Position numbers and translations under genes: made by a program
Part shown: positions 46,561-56,200 of the stretch, one piece after another
How positions within the stretch are numbered: the first letter of the stretch is position 1
Layout of the letters: each line of letters begins with the position of its first letter
The notes under the pieces: generated by a model
Seen by the model: the letters and a program-made list of their open reading frames with translations, nothing else
Database searches by the model: none
What the model was told of the DNA's origin: nothing
Assembly (NCBI GenBank): GCA_002307185.1
Contig: DBTT01000039.1
Span: forward strand, 1-64,000
Origin: Bacteroidales bacterium UBA1309
GTDB lineage: Bacteria; Bacteroidota; Bacteroidia; Bacteroidales; Dysgonomonadaceae
Direction of reading: 5' to 3'
Length of the DNA: 64,000 nt

Positions 46561-47267
46561 TTATTTAGATCCTTATCTAATTCCGTCAGCACACGTCGGC
46601 AATGATTCAAACGCCCAAGGGCAGTGATGTTTGCAAACACAGCGACAAAAACAATCGGTATCACAAAGATGAGAATTGGTTCAAAAACAGGGAAATTAAA
46701 CCCATCCAAATACACTTTATAATCGCCCTTGAAATGATAGAAAACACCACATCCGATTGCTCCCAAAGCCGTAATAACCACACGTTCTGGTCGTTGCATA
46801 AATCCACCCTTACATTCTATCCCCAATCCTTCGGCCCTGGCCCTTACGTAGCTTACCATAAGTGAGCCGATCAATGCTAAGAATGCGAACAAAGAGCTGA
46901 AAAAATAACCTTGCAGTATCAGATAATAGCAAATACCAAAGAAAACAATCAATTCGCTGTATCTATCTAAAACCGAATCGAACAAGGCGCCGTATCGCGA
47001 ACTCATTTTCCCAAGCCGGGCCACCTGCCCGTCCATCATGTCGAAAAGTCCGGCAAACAGAATAATTCCTCCGGCCCAGCCCACATAACGAAAATCTCCA
47101 CGCTCGCCATTCACCGCTCCATAAATAAATACAGCACAAGCAACAAAGTTCATCACCAAGCCTGATGCCGTGATAAAATTGGGGGTGATCCCAATCTTTA
47201 TCATTCCACGGACAACCGGATTAATTACTTTATAAATAAGTTGCTGCGCTAAATCTCTTGCTTTCAT
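46557..47267 (-). CDS. CDP-alcohol phosphatidyltransferase (candidate phosphatidylinositol-phosphate synthase)
   Basis: 236 aa from ATG at 47267; a GTG at 47309 is less likely. The complete CDP-OH-P motif runs from Asp76 to Asp101: D76xxDG80xxAR84 ... G93xxxD97xxxD101. Five or six membrane segments. With inositol-3-phosphate synthase and an Aur1-like gene nearby, the likely acceptor is inositol-3-phosphate, giving phosphatidylinositol phosphate; glycerol-3-phosphate or another alcohol cannot be excluded. Confidence 0.86.
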   Translation of the reverse strand: MKARDLAQQLIYKVINPVVRGMIKIGITPNFITASGLVMNFVACAVFIYGAVNGERGDFRYVGWAGGIILFAGLFDMMDGQVARLGKMSSRYGALFDSVLDRYSELIVFFGICYYLILQGYFFSSLFAFLALIGSLMVSYVRARAEGLGIECKGGFMQRPERVVITALGAIGCGVFYHFKGDYKVYLDGFNFPVFEPILIFVIPIVFVAVFANITALGRLNHCRRVLTELDKDLNK

Positions 47268-47354
47268 ATCATTGCTCAAATTTGTGTGTGCTGATTTTAT
47301 CTCAAACACATCTTATTTATCTTATATAAATAATAGTCAATACCTTTCGAAACA

Positions 47355-47942
47355 TTATTTGCCCACCTCTTCTGCAATCGCCTCTTCTTCCTGAGCAATA
47401 TCAACCAGATAATTTTCAGATTTTTGACCAGAAAAGTTCTTGTCTTTGATATTGCTTAAAGTCTTACGGATATTGTAGTTACGATATACAAAAAAACGCT
47501 GCATGTTGTAATTCCAAACAAAACCAACTATCAACGAAACAAAAAGCTTGGAAACGAGGAAAACATCGTCAAACATATGCCCAAGAAATTCCCTCAACCA
47601 ATCGAAATTTGTCAATAACTCCGTCACCAGATAAGTGCCGTATGTATTGAGAAAAATGCTGCAAACCCACACCAAAAGGTATTTCATTGCAACATATTTC
47701 ATCTTGACATCAGTGCTTTTGAATGTAAACCGATAATTTACAAAACAGTTGATCATTCCACCGAAAACGGAACCCAAGAAAGTGGCATATACATAAAACA
47801 GCCCGAAAATTTTGAAAAGGACAATTGTTAGTGTGAAGTCGGTAATACTTGCAACTTGAGAAGCAAATTGCGCCCTCAAAAACATAAATACACCGTCCTT
47901 ATGGGCCAACGCATCTATCAACTTCGCTATTTTATTAGCCAT
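47355..47942 (-). CDS. GtrA-family membrane protein
   Basis: 195 aa. FLRAQFASQVASITDFTLTIVLF and NCFVNYRFTFKS, then two further hydrophobic segments and FVWNYNMQRFFVYR, are the four-TM GtrA pattern. GtrA proteins are thought to help flip or anchor lipid-linked sugars. The C-terminal 40 residues are charged and extra to the family. It overlaps pgpA by 16 bp. Its role in the lipid group is not known; possibly export of a glycosylated inositol lipid. Confidence 0.85.
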   Translation of the reverse strand: MANKIAKLIDALAHKDGVFMFLRAQFASQVASITDFTLTIVLFKIFGLFYVYATFLGSVFGGMINCFVNYRFTFKSTDVKMKYVAMKYLLVWVCSIFLNTYGTYLVTELLTNFDWLREFLGHMFDDVFLVSKLFVSLIVGFVWNYNMQRFFVYRNYNIRKTLSNIKDKNFSGQKSENYLVDIAQEEEAIAEEVGK

Positions 47943-48409
47943 ATTATTCCTTTAAGTATAATAAAGCTATAAACACCTGCAAGAATATCGTCCAGCATGA
48001 CTCCCCATCCGCCTTTAACTGACTCCATTTTCCGGATTCCCAAGGGTTTGAGTATATCGAAGAATCGGAACAAAACAAATGCGACGAGTGCATACAGAAC
48101 AACATGCTTATCAGAGTTGATAGCTAACAAGGGTATCCAAACCCCAACCATTTCGTCCACCACAATCCGTGATGGATCTTCACCCCACTCGGGCTCCAAA
48201 GTATTTGCTGCCTTCACGCCAAGCAAAGTAAAAAGGACAATGGCGGTGGCGGTGGAGAGAAAAAGCAGAGGAAAAGACAAGCCTGCAAAAAAAGCGCCCA
48301 ACCATGCCAGCGTAGCCAATAATGCTCCTGCTGTGCCCGGTGCAATCGGCGAAAAACCGGATCCAAATCCAGTTGCTATAATTGTATGAAAAAGCTTTTC
48401 TTGCTTCAT
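47927..48409 (-). CDS. pgpA: Phosphatidylglycerophosphatase A-like protein
   Basis: 160 aa from ATG at 48409. GFGSGFSPIAPGTAGALLA, GEDPSRIVVDEMVGVW and FFDILKPLGIRKMESVKGGWGVMLDDILAG (key: FDILKP, MLDDILAG) are the PgpA motifs with their acidic residues. It removes the terminal phosphate of PGP, or by context of phosphatidylinositol phosphate. First gene of pgpA-gtrA-CDP transferase-aur1-like. Confidence 0.9.
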   Translation of the reverse strand: MKQEKLFHTIIATGFGSGFSPIAPGTAGALLATLAWLGAFFAGLSFPLLFLSTATAIVLFTLLGVKAANTLEPEWGEDPSRIVVDEMVGVWIPLLAINSDKHVVLYALVAFVLFRFFDILKPLGIRKMESVKGGWGVMLDDILAGVYSFIILKGIIWLIK

Positions 48410-48434
48410 TAATTGATGAAATACATAAAACACA

Positions 48435-48442
48435 CAAATTTA
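48435..48442 (-). promoter_or_regulatory. -7 box TAAATTTG for the pgpA lipid operon
   Basis: Exact TAnnTTTG match on the minus strand, 25 bp from the pgpA ATG; a TTTG at 48465-48468 is a somewhat distant -33 candidate. Confidence 0.5.
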
Positions 48443-48544
48443 TAAAAAAAACAGGAGATTGTAGCAAAAACGTAATCACTGTTTTTGCTAATCCCCCGTG
48501 TCAGTAAAACAAAATTGATCGAGGGGCTTACCCTAAATTTGTGG

Positions 48545-49657
48545 TCAAACTAAAATTTCCGGTTCATCTTTGGTCAAGTCCACCGTCTCATCTTTTCCGT
48601 TATTTTTCTCAAAATACATCTTTTTGAGAGGATTAGCGGATGCTTCATCGAACCATTTCCGTTTTTTGAACACATCAATTCCCATGTAAATAGCTTGTCG
48701 GAACGATTCTTCCGAAGCCTCGTTTTTTCCGGCAATATCGTATCCGGTGCCGTGTGCAGGGGATGTGCGCACAACGGGAAGCCCGGCAGTGAAGTTAACT
48801 CCATTTTCCATGGCAAGGGTTTTGAATGGAATTAATCCTTGGTCGTGATACATCGCCACAATTCCATCGAAACGGGCAAACGAACCCGAGCCAAAGAATC
48901 CGTCGGCAGCAAAAGGGCCGAAAGCGAGTATCTTTTCGTTATCGATTTCCTGCAAGGCAGGGGTAATAATTTCTGCTTCTTCACTTCCCAACAAACCTTT
49001 TTCTCCGGCATGTGGATTCAGCGAAAGGACGGCAATACGTGGTTTCTGTATTCCAAAATCACGTTGCAAGCTCTTGTTGAATATGCGAAGCGTGGATTTG
49101 ATTTTGTCTTTTGTCAACGCGCCAGCCACTTCCGCCAAGGGCAAATGGCCTGTCACCAAAGCCACGCGAAGGGTTTCGTTGGCAAGAATCATCAGAGACT
49201 TGCTCCCATTGACCGAAAATTTTTCTTCCAAGTATTCGGTATGACCAGGAAAATGAAATTCTCCGCGCTGAATATTGAGCTTGTTGATAGGTGCTGTCAC
49301 CAACACATCGATCAATCCCTCTTTCAGGTCGGCCGTTGCTTTTTCCAAAGCCTGAAAAGCAGCTTCACCGGCACTTTCGGTGGACTTACCGATTTCCACC
49401 TTCAAGTCTTCCGAACAGCAGTTCAGGATATTTATTTTGTTCACGACAGCATCGGCAGCACTCGCTACGGCGTTGAACGTCACTGGCTGAAGCTCCATTG
49501 CCTTGCGGTGGTAAGAAGCCACTTTCGTAGAACCATACACTGTAATGATACAAGATTCGACGATGCGGATGTCGGCAAAAGTTTTCAATATCACTTCGTA
49601 TCCCACTCCGTTGATGTCGCCGTGCGTTACACCTATTCTGACTAAGTTACTGCTCAT
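48545..49657 (-). CDS. pdxA: 4-hydroxythreonine-4-phosphate dehydrogenase
   Basis: 370 aa. IGVTHGDINGVGYEVI at the N-terminus, TAPINKLNIQRGEFHFPGHTEYLE (key: GHTEYLE, metal His), LNPHAGEKGLLG, MYHDQGLIPFK (metal His) and VRTSPAHGTGYDIAGK are all PdxA motifs. It oxidises 4-phosphohydroxythreonine in pyridoxal phosphate synthesis. It follows rlmN by 93 bp, a pairing common in Bacteroidales. About 30 residues of charged C-terminal tail exceed the usual length. Confidence 0.94.
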   Translation of the reverse strand: MSSNLVRIGVTHGDINGVGYEVILKTFADIRIVESCIITVYGSTKVASYHRKAMELQPVTFNAVASAADAVVNKINILNCCSEDLKVEIGKSTESAGEAAFQALEKATADLKEGLIDVLVTAPINKLNIQRGEFHFPGHTEYLEEKFSVNGSKSLMILANETLRVALVTGHLPLAEVAGALTKDKIKSTLRIFNKSLQRDFGIQKPRIAVLSLNPHAGEKGLLGSEEAEIITPALQEIDNEKILAFGPFAADGFFGSGSFARFDGIVAMYHDQGLIPFKTLAMENGVNFTAGLPVVRTSPAHGTGYDIAGKNEASEESFRQAIYMGIDVFKKRKWFDEASANPLKKMYFEKNNGKDETVDLTKDEPEILV

Positions 49658-49750
49658 ATTTTGTTGATTCGTATGTTCATTAATTCGTTATTTTGTGAAT
49701 TTGCAAACCTGATTCTAAAGCTATTTAGCAAGTAAACGGTAGCATTACCT

Positions 49751-50848
49751 TCACTCGTTCACTTTTTCACTGGTTACTTGTTCACTATTTTCCTTCTGCT
49801 TCACATTCGCCAACATGCCGCAAGCGGCAAAAATGTCTTCGCCACGGGAAGAGCGGATAGTGCAGGTGACACCTTTGTATGTGAGGTAATCACGGAATTT
49901 CACCATGGTTTCGTTGTCCGAAGTTTTCAAGTCCACGTCCGGAATGGCATGGAAACGGATCAGGTTGACCCGGCAATCGATACCATCCAACAGCCGCACC
50001 AATTCCTTGGCAAACGGAATGGAGTCGTTCAATTTGTTGAACATGATGTATTCGAACGACAAGCGCCGCTGTTTCGACCAATCGTATTGTTTCAGCAGAT
50101 TCATCACTTCCACGATGGGAAATGCTTTCTCGGCGGGCATTATTTTCAAGCGTTCTGTGGGGAACGGATTGTGCAAGCTGACAGCCAGATGTGCTGACGT
50201 CTCTTCCAAAAACAATTTCAGTTTGGGGGTAACGCCCGTTGTGGAGAGCGTGATACGTTTTGGACTCCAAGCCAAAGCATAGTCGGCTGTGAGCAATTCG
50301 ATGACCTTTTTGACCCTGTCGTAATTGTCCAACGGCTCGCCCATTCCCATAAACACGAGGTTGGTCAATTGGTCGGATTCTTCCACGGAATATACCTGGT
50401 TGATGATGTCGGTCACGCTCAAATGGCCATTGAAGCCTTGTTTGCCCGTCATACAGAACAAGCAATTGAATTTGCATCCGATTTGGGAAGAAACGCACAG
50501 GGTTGACCGATCGTCTTCTGGGATCATCACCGCTTCGACAGTCTGTTTTTCGTTGATTCGGAACAAGTATTTCACTGTTCCGTCCACCGAACGTTGCAAG
50601 TCGATGGGAGCCACGCGACCCACATCGTATTTTTCAGCCAATTTAGCCCGGTTCGGCACCGAGATATTGGTCATGTCGTCGATAGATTGCACCTTCTTTT
50701 TATAGACCCAGTCGGCTATCTGCTTCCCGGTAAACTTGGGCATGCCACATTCGATGGCTACCTGTTGCAGCTCTTCGAGGGTGAGTCCGAGGAGGTGTTT
50801 AAGCCCGTCCTTCTCCCTCAAAGACAAGGAGGAAGGAACGTACTCCAA
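49751..50848 (-). CDS. rlmN: 23S rRNA/tRNA A2503/A37 methyltransferase RlmN (start uncertain)
   Basis: 365 codons counted from a TTG. The radical-SAM cluster CxxxCxxC is Cys125, Cys129, Cys132 (CKFNCLFC); Cys near 345 (AACGML) and Cys118 complete the dual-methylation chemistry. Family homology begins at KHLLGLTLEELQQ (about residue 18). No in-frame ATG exists upstream of Met36, so translation must begin at a TTG (50848 or one of two near LSLREKD). The 5' sequence here is a copy of a dispersed repeat, so the original start seems replaced. Confidence 0.88.
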   Translation of the reverse strand: MEYVPSSLSLREKDGLKHLLGLTLEELQQVAIECGMPKFTGKQIADWVYKKKVQSIDDMTNISVPNRAKLAEKYDVGRVAPIDLQRSVDGTVKYLFRINEKQTVEAVMIPEDDRSTLCVSSQIGCKFNCLFCMTGKQGFNGHLSVTDIINQVYSVEESDQLTNLVFMGMGEPLDNYDRVKKVIELLTADYALAWSPKRITLSTTGVTPKLKLFLEETSAHLAVSLHNPFPTERLKIMPAEKAFPIVEVMNLLKQYDWSKQRRLSFEYIMFNKLNDSIPFAKELVRLLDGIDCRVNLIRFHAIPDVDLKTSDNETMVKFRDYLTYKGVTCTIRSSRGEDIFAACGMLANVKQKENSEQVTSEKVNE

Positions 50849-50890
50849 CTTCTCTCTCTCGATGGGAGAGAATTGGGTAGAGGTGGATGC
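50800..50890 (-). repeat. Dispersed repeat overlapping the 5' end of rlmN
   Basis: Read on the minus strand: CCTCTACCCAATTCTCTCCC, then ATCGAGAGAGAGAAGTTGG, AGTACGTTCC and later CTTTGAGGGAG. It aligns with the copy at 1725-1772 (CCTC-ACCC-AA-CTCTCCC-GAGAG) and with a Bacteroidota-style intergenic repeat. It runs into coding sequence of rlmN. Confidence 0.5.
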
Positions 50891-52087
50891 TATGTTTCGT
50901 TTCTTTTCGATGGTTCGTCGTTTTTTTTAAACAGACAAAAGTATGAAATAATGAACAACAAAGCAAATGTAGGGGGAAAGGAGTATATGAAATTAGTGGG
51001 AGGGAAATTAGGATGAGATGAAGCCACCGCGGCCTCTGGACGTAGTGGAGAGTGGTTTGGCAAGCTTAGGCTGGCGGCAGAGAACCTATCCCGGACAGGT
51101 CTTCAACCTGCTTGGAGGTATTTCTAAAGCTGGCGATGGGTGGTGGCGAACGTGTTGGGGACGGCGATGCTGCTCGTTCTGGGGGTGGTGGTGAGGTTCA
51201 CCGTTTTGCTGGCAAGCACCTCGTTGAGGAAGGTGATGGACTAAACTATTTTGGTTTATAGTTTTTTATTGCTGCTGACTGTTTTCTTTTCGAAGTTAGC
51301 TATTTCTGTTTGGAAGTTCTACATTTGCGAATTAAAGTAGTTTGTTTTTTAATTCATGTAATCTATTTCTTTTTTTCTGTTAGCCGTATGTTAATAGAAG
51401 TATATTATTTTCTTTTTGTAGTTGATAGTTTACATATATTAGTTATTTGATTGATGAATGTAGTTTGGATAATATACATCGCAGTAGGCTATATGCTATT
51501 GGATGTATCCTATCCGCTATTACTTGTTTTCTGTTTTTAATTCTAACATGGATACTAGGTTGTTGGCATGTCTTTTTTCTGAAATACGGGTCATTGTTTT
51601 GTAAATTTTATGTTAGAGATCTTGCTTGAATGAAGAAGCTAGAAAGCTACCAGATAGAAGAATAAAAAAATTGTTGGGTTATTATACCTCTGAATGTTTG
51701 TTGTTTAGAGCAAAGTGGAGAGTTTTATTTAAAATATTGCGAGCAATGTTTTAAATAGTGAAATATTTTTGATAAAAGCTTATATTTAACAAGAAGAAAT
51801 AAATATATTTGCGAAATGAAGAAAAGGAGAGGAAAATGCGGGAAGATGTTACATCATGCTTGGTTATAAAAACAAATAACTGCTCGTTTGCCAACGAGGG
51901 GAGTGAGAATAATTTTATATTTCCTATATGAGAAACAATATGCAAATATCAATTTTACATCAATGGTTAATATCTGAAGATATAGCTATTCCGCTAAATA
52001 TATATAAGGCGGATGTAGGAGGAATTGGGTTGCTCTTAGGGAGTCGTTAGCCCAATAATATAAAGACACCAATAAATCCAAAAATAT
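50849..52087. other. 1.2-kb intergenic region at the left edge of the AT-rich island
   Basis: About 51010-51245 is GC-rich with no convincing frame and looks like a decayed fragment. From 51250 the sequence turns strongly AT-rich. A TATATTTG box at 51804-51811 and a CTCGTT/AACGAG hairpin at 51883-51898 are the only signals. The last 70 bases hold GTTAGCC (near 52046), like the end of an attC-type element. Confidence 0.45.
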
Positions 52088-53095
52088 ATGACTCAAATTG
52101 TTCAGACAAATAATGAAGAGAATTTACCAGTTGCTAGCAAATATTCACTAGACGACATGAAATCATTTTTCTACTTGATGAATGCAAAGCCTGACACTTC
52201 AATTCAATTACTAGAAGGACGAAAGAAAATTACCATAGCTGAAATCCGAGACTTAAATGAAAGAATACAACGTAAACTTCAAAACCACGACTTGGTTGGA
52301 CAAATAGCTTCAATAAACCTAATATTTGAAAAAGGAAAAATCCAAGACTATGCAACTTGGGCAGAATTTGAGAGAGAGACATGGCACACAATAAATAATA
52401 AGACCGATGCAGTTTCATTAACGTGGGACATCTCTATAAAGCTACCCAGATATGAAAATCCTCAGAGACATACATTAAAAGTTAGAGTTGGGCAAGCAAT
52501 TTCACCGAAAGACATAATGGAATTAGTTTTTACGTCTGACAATCCAACCGAGTTGAGAGAAAAACGTGCAAATGGTGTTGTAAAAGTTGATTTTATAGAC
52601 CAAGTAATTGCCGGTGAATTAATAGAAAAAGTAACATCATGGTATGACGGCTTAAAGAAAATGCCTAATGACATAGGAATTCAAATGATACTTGAAAAAT
52701 ATCAAAGTATTATAGTTAGTATTGTTTTCAATTTCACACCTATTTTGTTTATATCGGTTTACCATTACTACTTTTTAGCATTTTGTGGCTGGGGCAGCTT
52801 GACAACAAACATAACTATTGCAAACATTCAACTCTTTCTAATTGTGTTTGCTGCGATATTCTATTTTGGAAAAATATTTGCATCTAAATTTGCAAAAACA
52901 CTAGACAAGAAAATCGACGAATATGTAGGTATTAGTCAATTCGAGATTACAAAGGGTGACGAAAATGCATTACATGACGCACAGATAAAAAATAGTTCAA
53001 TAACAAAGAAAATATTAACCAAAGTTGGAATTACTATTATAACGACAATTGTTGCATTCGGACTAAGACATTTACTTGAACTATGGATAAAATAA
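52088..53095 (+). CDS. Unknown membrane protein of the AT-rich island
   Basis: 335 aa. The first 210 residues are cytosolic-looking (ITIAEIRDLNERIQRKLQ, YATWAEFERETWHTINNKTDAVSLTWDISIKLPRYENPQRHTLKV) and the end has three hydrophobic segments at about 215-240, 247-270 and 310-332 separated by a charged helix. I do not recognise the family. Codon usage is AT-rich, unlike the chromosomal genes on both sides. It is followed by the 120-bp attC-like hairpin and the YobI-like NTPase on the same strand. An effector or sensor role in the island is a guess. Confidence 0.7.
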   Translation: MTQIVQTNNEENLPVASKYSLDDMKSFFYLMNAKPDTSIQLLEGRKKITIAEIRDLNERIQRKLQNHDLVGQIASINLIFEKGKIQDYATWAEFERETWHTINNKTDAVSLTWDISIKLPRYENPQRHTLKVRVGQAISPKDIMELVFTSDNPTELREKRANGVVKVDFIDQVIAGELIEKVTSWYDGLKKMPNDIGIQMILEKYQSIIVSIVFNFTPILFISVYHYYFLAFCGWGSLTTNITIANIQLFLIVFAAIFYFGKIFASKFAKTLDKKIDEYVGISQFEITKGDENALHDAQIKNSSITKKILTKVGITIITTIVAFGLRHLLELWIK

Positions 53096-53102
53096 TTACT
53101 GG

Positions 53103-53237
53103 TGCTAACACGGGTTTTGCGTCAGGCGGAGTGAAGTGCAAACTTGGAGCTTTGTGCTTCTATTCAAGCTCATTGCTGGCAGACAGTTTTGTCCTCCGAA
53201 ACCTGCCCGAACGCAAAGCCCGAAAACATTAAGCAAA
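53103..53237 (+). repeat. attC-like imperfect long hairpin
   Basis: Begins GCTAACACGGG and ends CATTAAGC. Outer arms CGGGTTTTGCGT (53111-53122) and ACGCAAAGCCCG (53211-53222) pair at 11 of 12; CAGG/CCTG and CGGAG/CTCCG continue the stem; an inner GAAGTGCAAA/TTTGTGCTTC pairs at 8 of 10. Layout (simple ends, bulged stem, variable centre, between accessory genes) recalls integron attC sites, though the ends do not match the integron consensus exactly. Confidence 0.6.
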
Positions 53238-53251
53238 ATTGTAAAGAGAAG

Positions 53252-56200
53252 ATGCAAAAGTTGAACTACTATATCGACAGATTTTACACTTGGCTAAGAG
53301 TTGCTTTTCAAAATAAAGAAGCCGAGACAATTAATCACTTCAATCCTCTGACTCCGACTGAAGATGCAGAAGAATGTGAGGTTTATTTAGAATCTATTGA
53401 ATGGGCACTTAAAAAAAAGAAAACTATCAGAAATATTGCAATATCCGGAACATACGGTTCGGGTAAGAGCAGCATTATTAAAACCTTCATTAAACGAATT
53501 CACAAATCTGAGAATTTTTTAAAACGTATATTTAAGCCCACATATCAGTTTTTAAACATATCCTTAGCAACATTTAAAGATACCGAAATACAACAGCCGC
53601 AACCTGACAGAAATAATGCGACAAACGACAAAGAGCTCCTAAGGCTTATCGAGTTGAGCATTTTGCAACAACTTTTCTTTCACGAAAAGAATCACAAAAC
53701 ACCTGACTCTAGATTCAAGAAAATCAAAAAAGAAAGTACCTGGAAACTTGTATTATACACATGCCTTACTCTTCTCTCATTATTATCAATATTATACTTA
53801 TTCTTTCCGAAAATCTTTCACACCATATCTATAATTAGTTCAATTAAAGTTGATTCTATTGTTGTAAGTCATATTGCTTCTTCAATTATAATTATAAGTG
53901 TTTTTCTGCTTATTTTAAAATCTTCAAGAGGACTATTAAGTGCTTCAATAAAGAAGTTGAATATAAACAATGCTGAGATTGAAATTGATAACGGAATAAG
54001 TAAATCAATCCTGAATAATCATTTAGATGAAATTATTTACTTTTTTGAAGCTACTAAATACAACGTGGTAATTATTGAGGATTTAGATCGTTTTGAACAA
54101 ACCGAAGTGTTTACCAAACTGCGAGAAATCAATCTTTTAATCAATAATTCAAATAAGATTAAAAGGGATGTAGTTTTTATTTATGCGATTAAAGACGATA
54201 TGTTTGTAGATAAAGACAGAGCTAAATTCTTTGACTTTATGATTCCAATTATACCTGTCGTTGACTACTCGAACTCAGGTAATAAATTGCTGAAAATAAT
54301 ACAGCAAAATAACTATAATATTTCACATGATTTGATTGATGATTTATCGCTGTTTATTGATGATATGCGATTGTTATACAACATCATGAATGAATTCTAT
54401 ATATATTCAAACAAATTAGGACAACGCTTTCAAAATCAATTGTTAGCGATGATTGTTTATAAAAACATTTTCCCAAATGACTTCACAAAATTAAGTCAAA
54501 ATGAGGGAGATTTATATAACGTCATAAGTAAAAAGCAAGATTATATTAAAGCCTCAATAGCTGATATTGATAGGGAAATTTCAATAAAAAGAGAGAATAT
54601 AATAGTCAGAAATGAACAGAAGCTAAGAAATATCAAGGAACTTAGAGCTTTGTATATATTAGCTCTTATTAATGATATTAAAGCATCTGGTTTTTTGGGA
54701 TTTAATGTTGGAGGCAACATAGTAGATAATGATGTTATGTATGAAGATGAGAATTTTCAAGTCATATTAAAAGGATCTATTAATTATTTTCATAAAGATC
54801 ATTACAGTAGTAAAACAGAAAAAAAACATAGTTTTACTTTTAAAAATATTGAATCTAAAGTTGATAGTATTTACACATATAAACAGAGAGAAGAATTATT
54901 GGATAAAGATGGTATCAATGAATTGAGAAACAAAATCAAACAGCTAACTAAAAAGAAAAATGATATTCAAAAAAGTAAAATAAAGGACTTACTTTCAAAT
55001 AAACAAATAATCATTGAGATAGAATCTGAAAAGAATGACTCAGAAACAAAAAAGAAAAACGATTTAATCAATATCTTACTAAGGAATGGATATATTAATG
55101 AAGATTATTCAGATTATATTTCAATATTTCACGAAGGAGCATTAACTAAATCCGATTACCAATTTCTAATTAATGTAAAGAAAGAAGAAACAACAGAATA
55201 CAGCTATGGCATTATTAAGAAAGAAGGATTACTCAAAAAGGTTGATGACTTTGCATTTGAGAAGCCTTATGTATTTAATCATGGTTTGATTGACTTTCTC
55301 CTAAAAACAAAATCTTATGAAAAAAAGAAGGAATTCCTACTTAAACAGCTCAGTAATGAAACAAGCGAAAGCATCGGTTTTATTAATGAATATATAGACA
55401 ATAGTGCTGTTGTTGAATTGTTTATTAAAAGTTTATGTCATCAATGGACAAATATTTGGAACTATATCCGCTATAAATCTCAATATACAGATGAAAGAAT
55501 AGATAAATACTTTAGATTAATTATTTCACATGCCGATGTTGATGATATAGAAAAGATATTTGAAAAGGAATACGATTATTTGACCAACTACAGTGACTTT
55601 TTAAATATATCACTTGTCAAAAAGGGTAAACTTGAACAAATTATTAAGCGATTGAATCTAAAATTCCGTTCAATTGATATTGATTCACCAAAACCCTTAC
55701 TTGAATATCTATTTAAAAATGATTATTATGATATTAACGTTGAGATGTTCCGTACTCTAATGTCATTTAATAATGACTTTGAGGCGAATGGGTTTGAGAC
55801 AGCCAATTATGGATATATTCTTTCCAAGGGAAATGATTATCAAATAAAATATATTGAATCCAATATTGATGAGTATGTAGAATTTGTGTATCTCAAACTG
55901 GTAAATAACACAAAAGAAAAATTAATAGATTATAAGCGTCTGCTTAATCACTCTAAATTAAATCTTTATTTAGCAGAGGAGATCATTGTAAAGGTTGAGA
56001 CATATATTGAAAATATAAGTGAGATAGACGACAAAGAGGTTATTGATTTGCTTTTTAAATACTCGAGAGTAAAAGCAAGTTGGGATAATATCTTGCATTC
56101 TTTTGAAAGTCAAGACAATACATTCAGTAATGGATTAATTGAGTATTTCAATACTTTATCAAACGCAGAATTGCTCTCAAAAGAAAGAATGACAACAGTA

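Noticed and set aside
53144..53251. N-terminal extension of the YobI-like NTPase from a TTG
   Set aside because: It would be translated from within the long hairpin and has Cys-rich sequence unlike the family; ATG 53252 fits.
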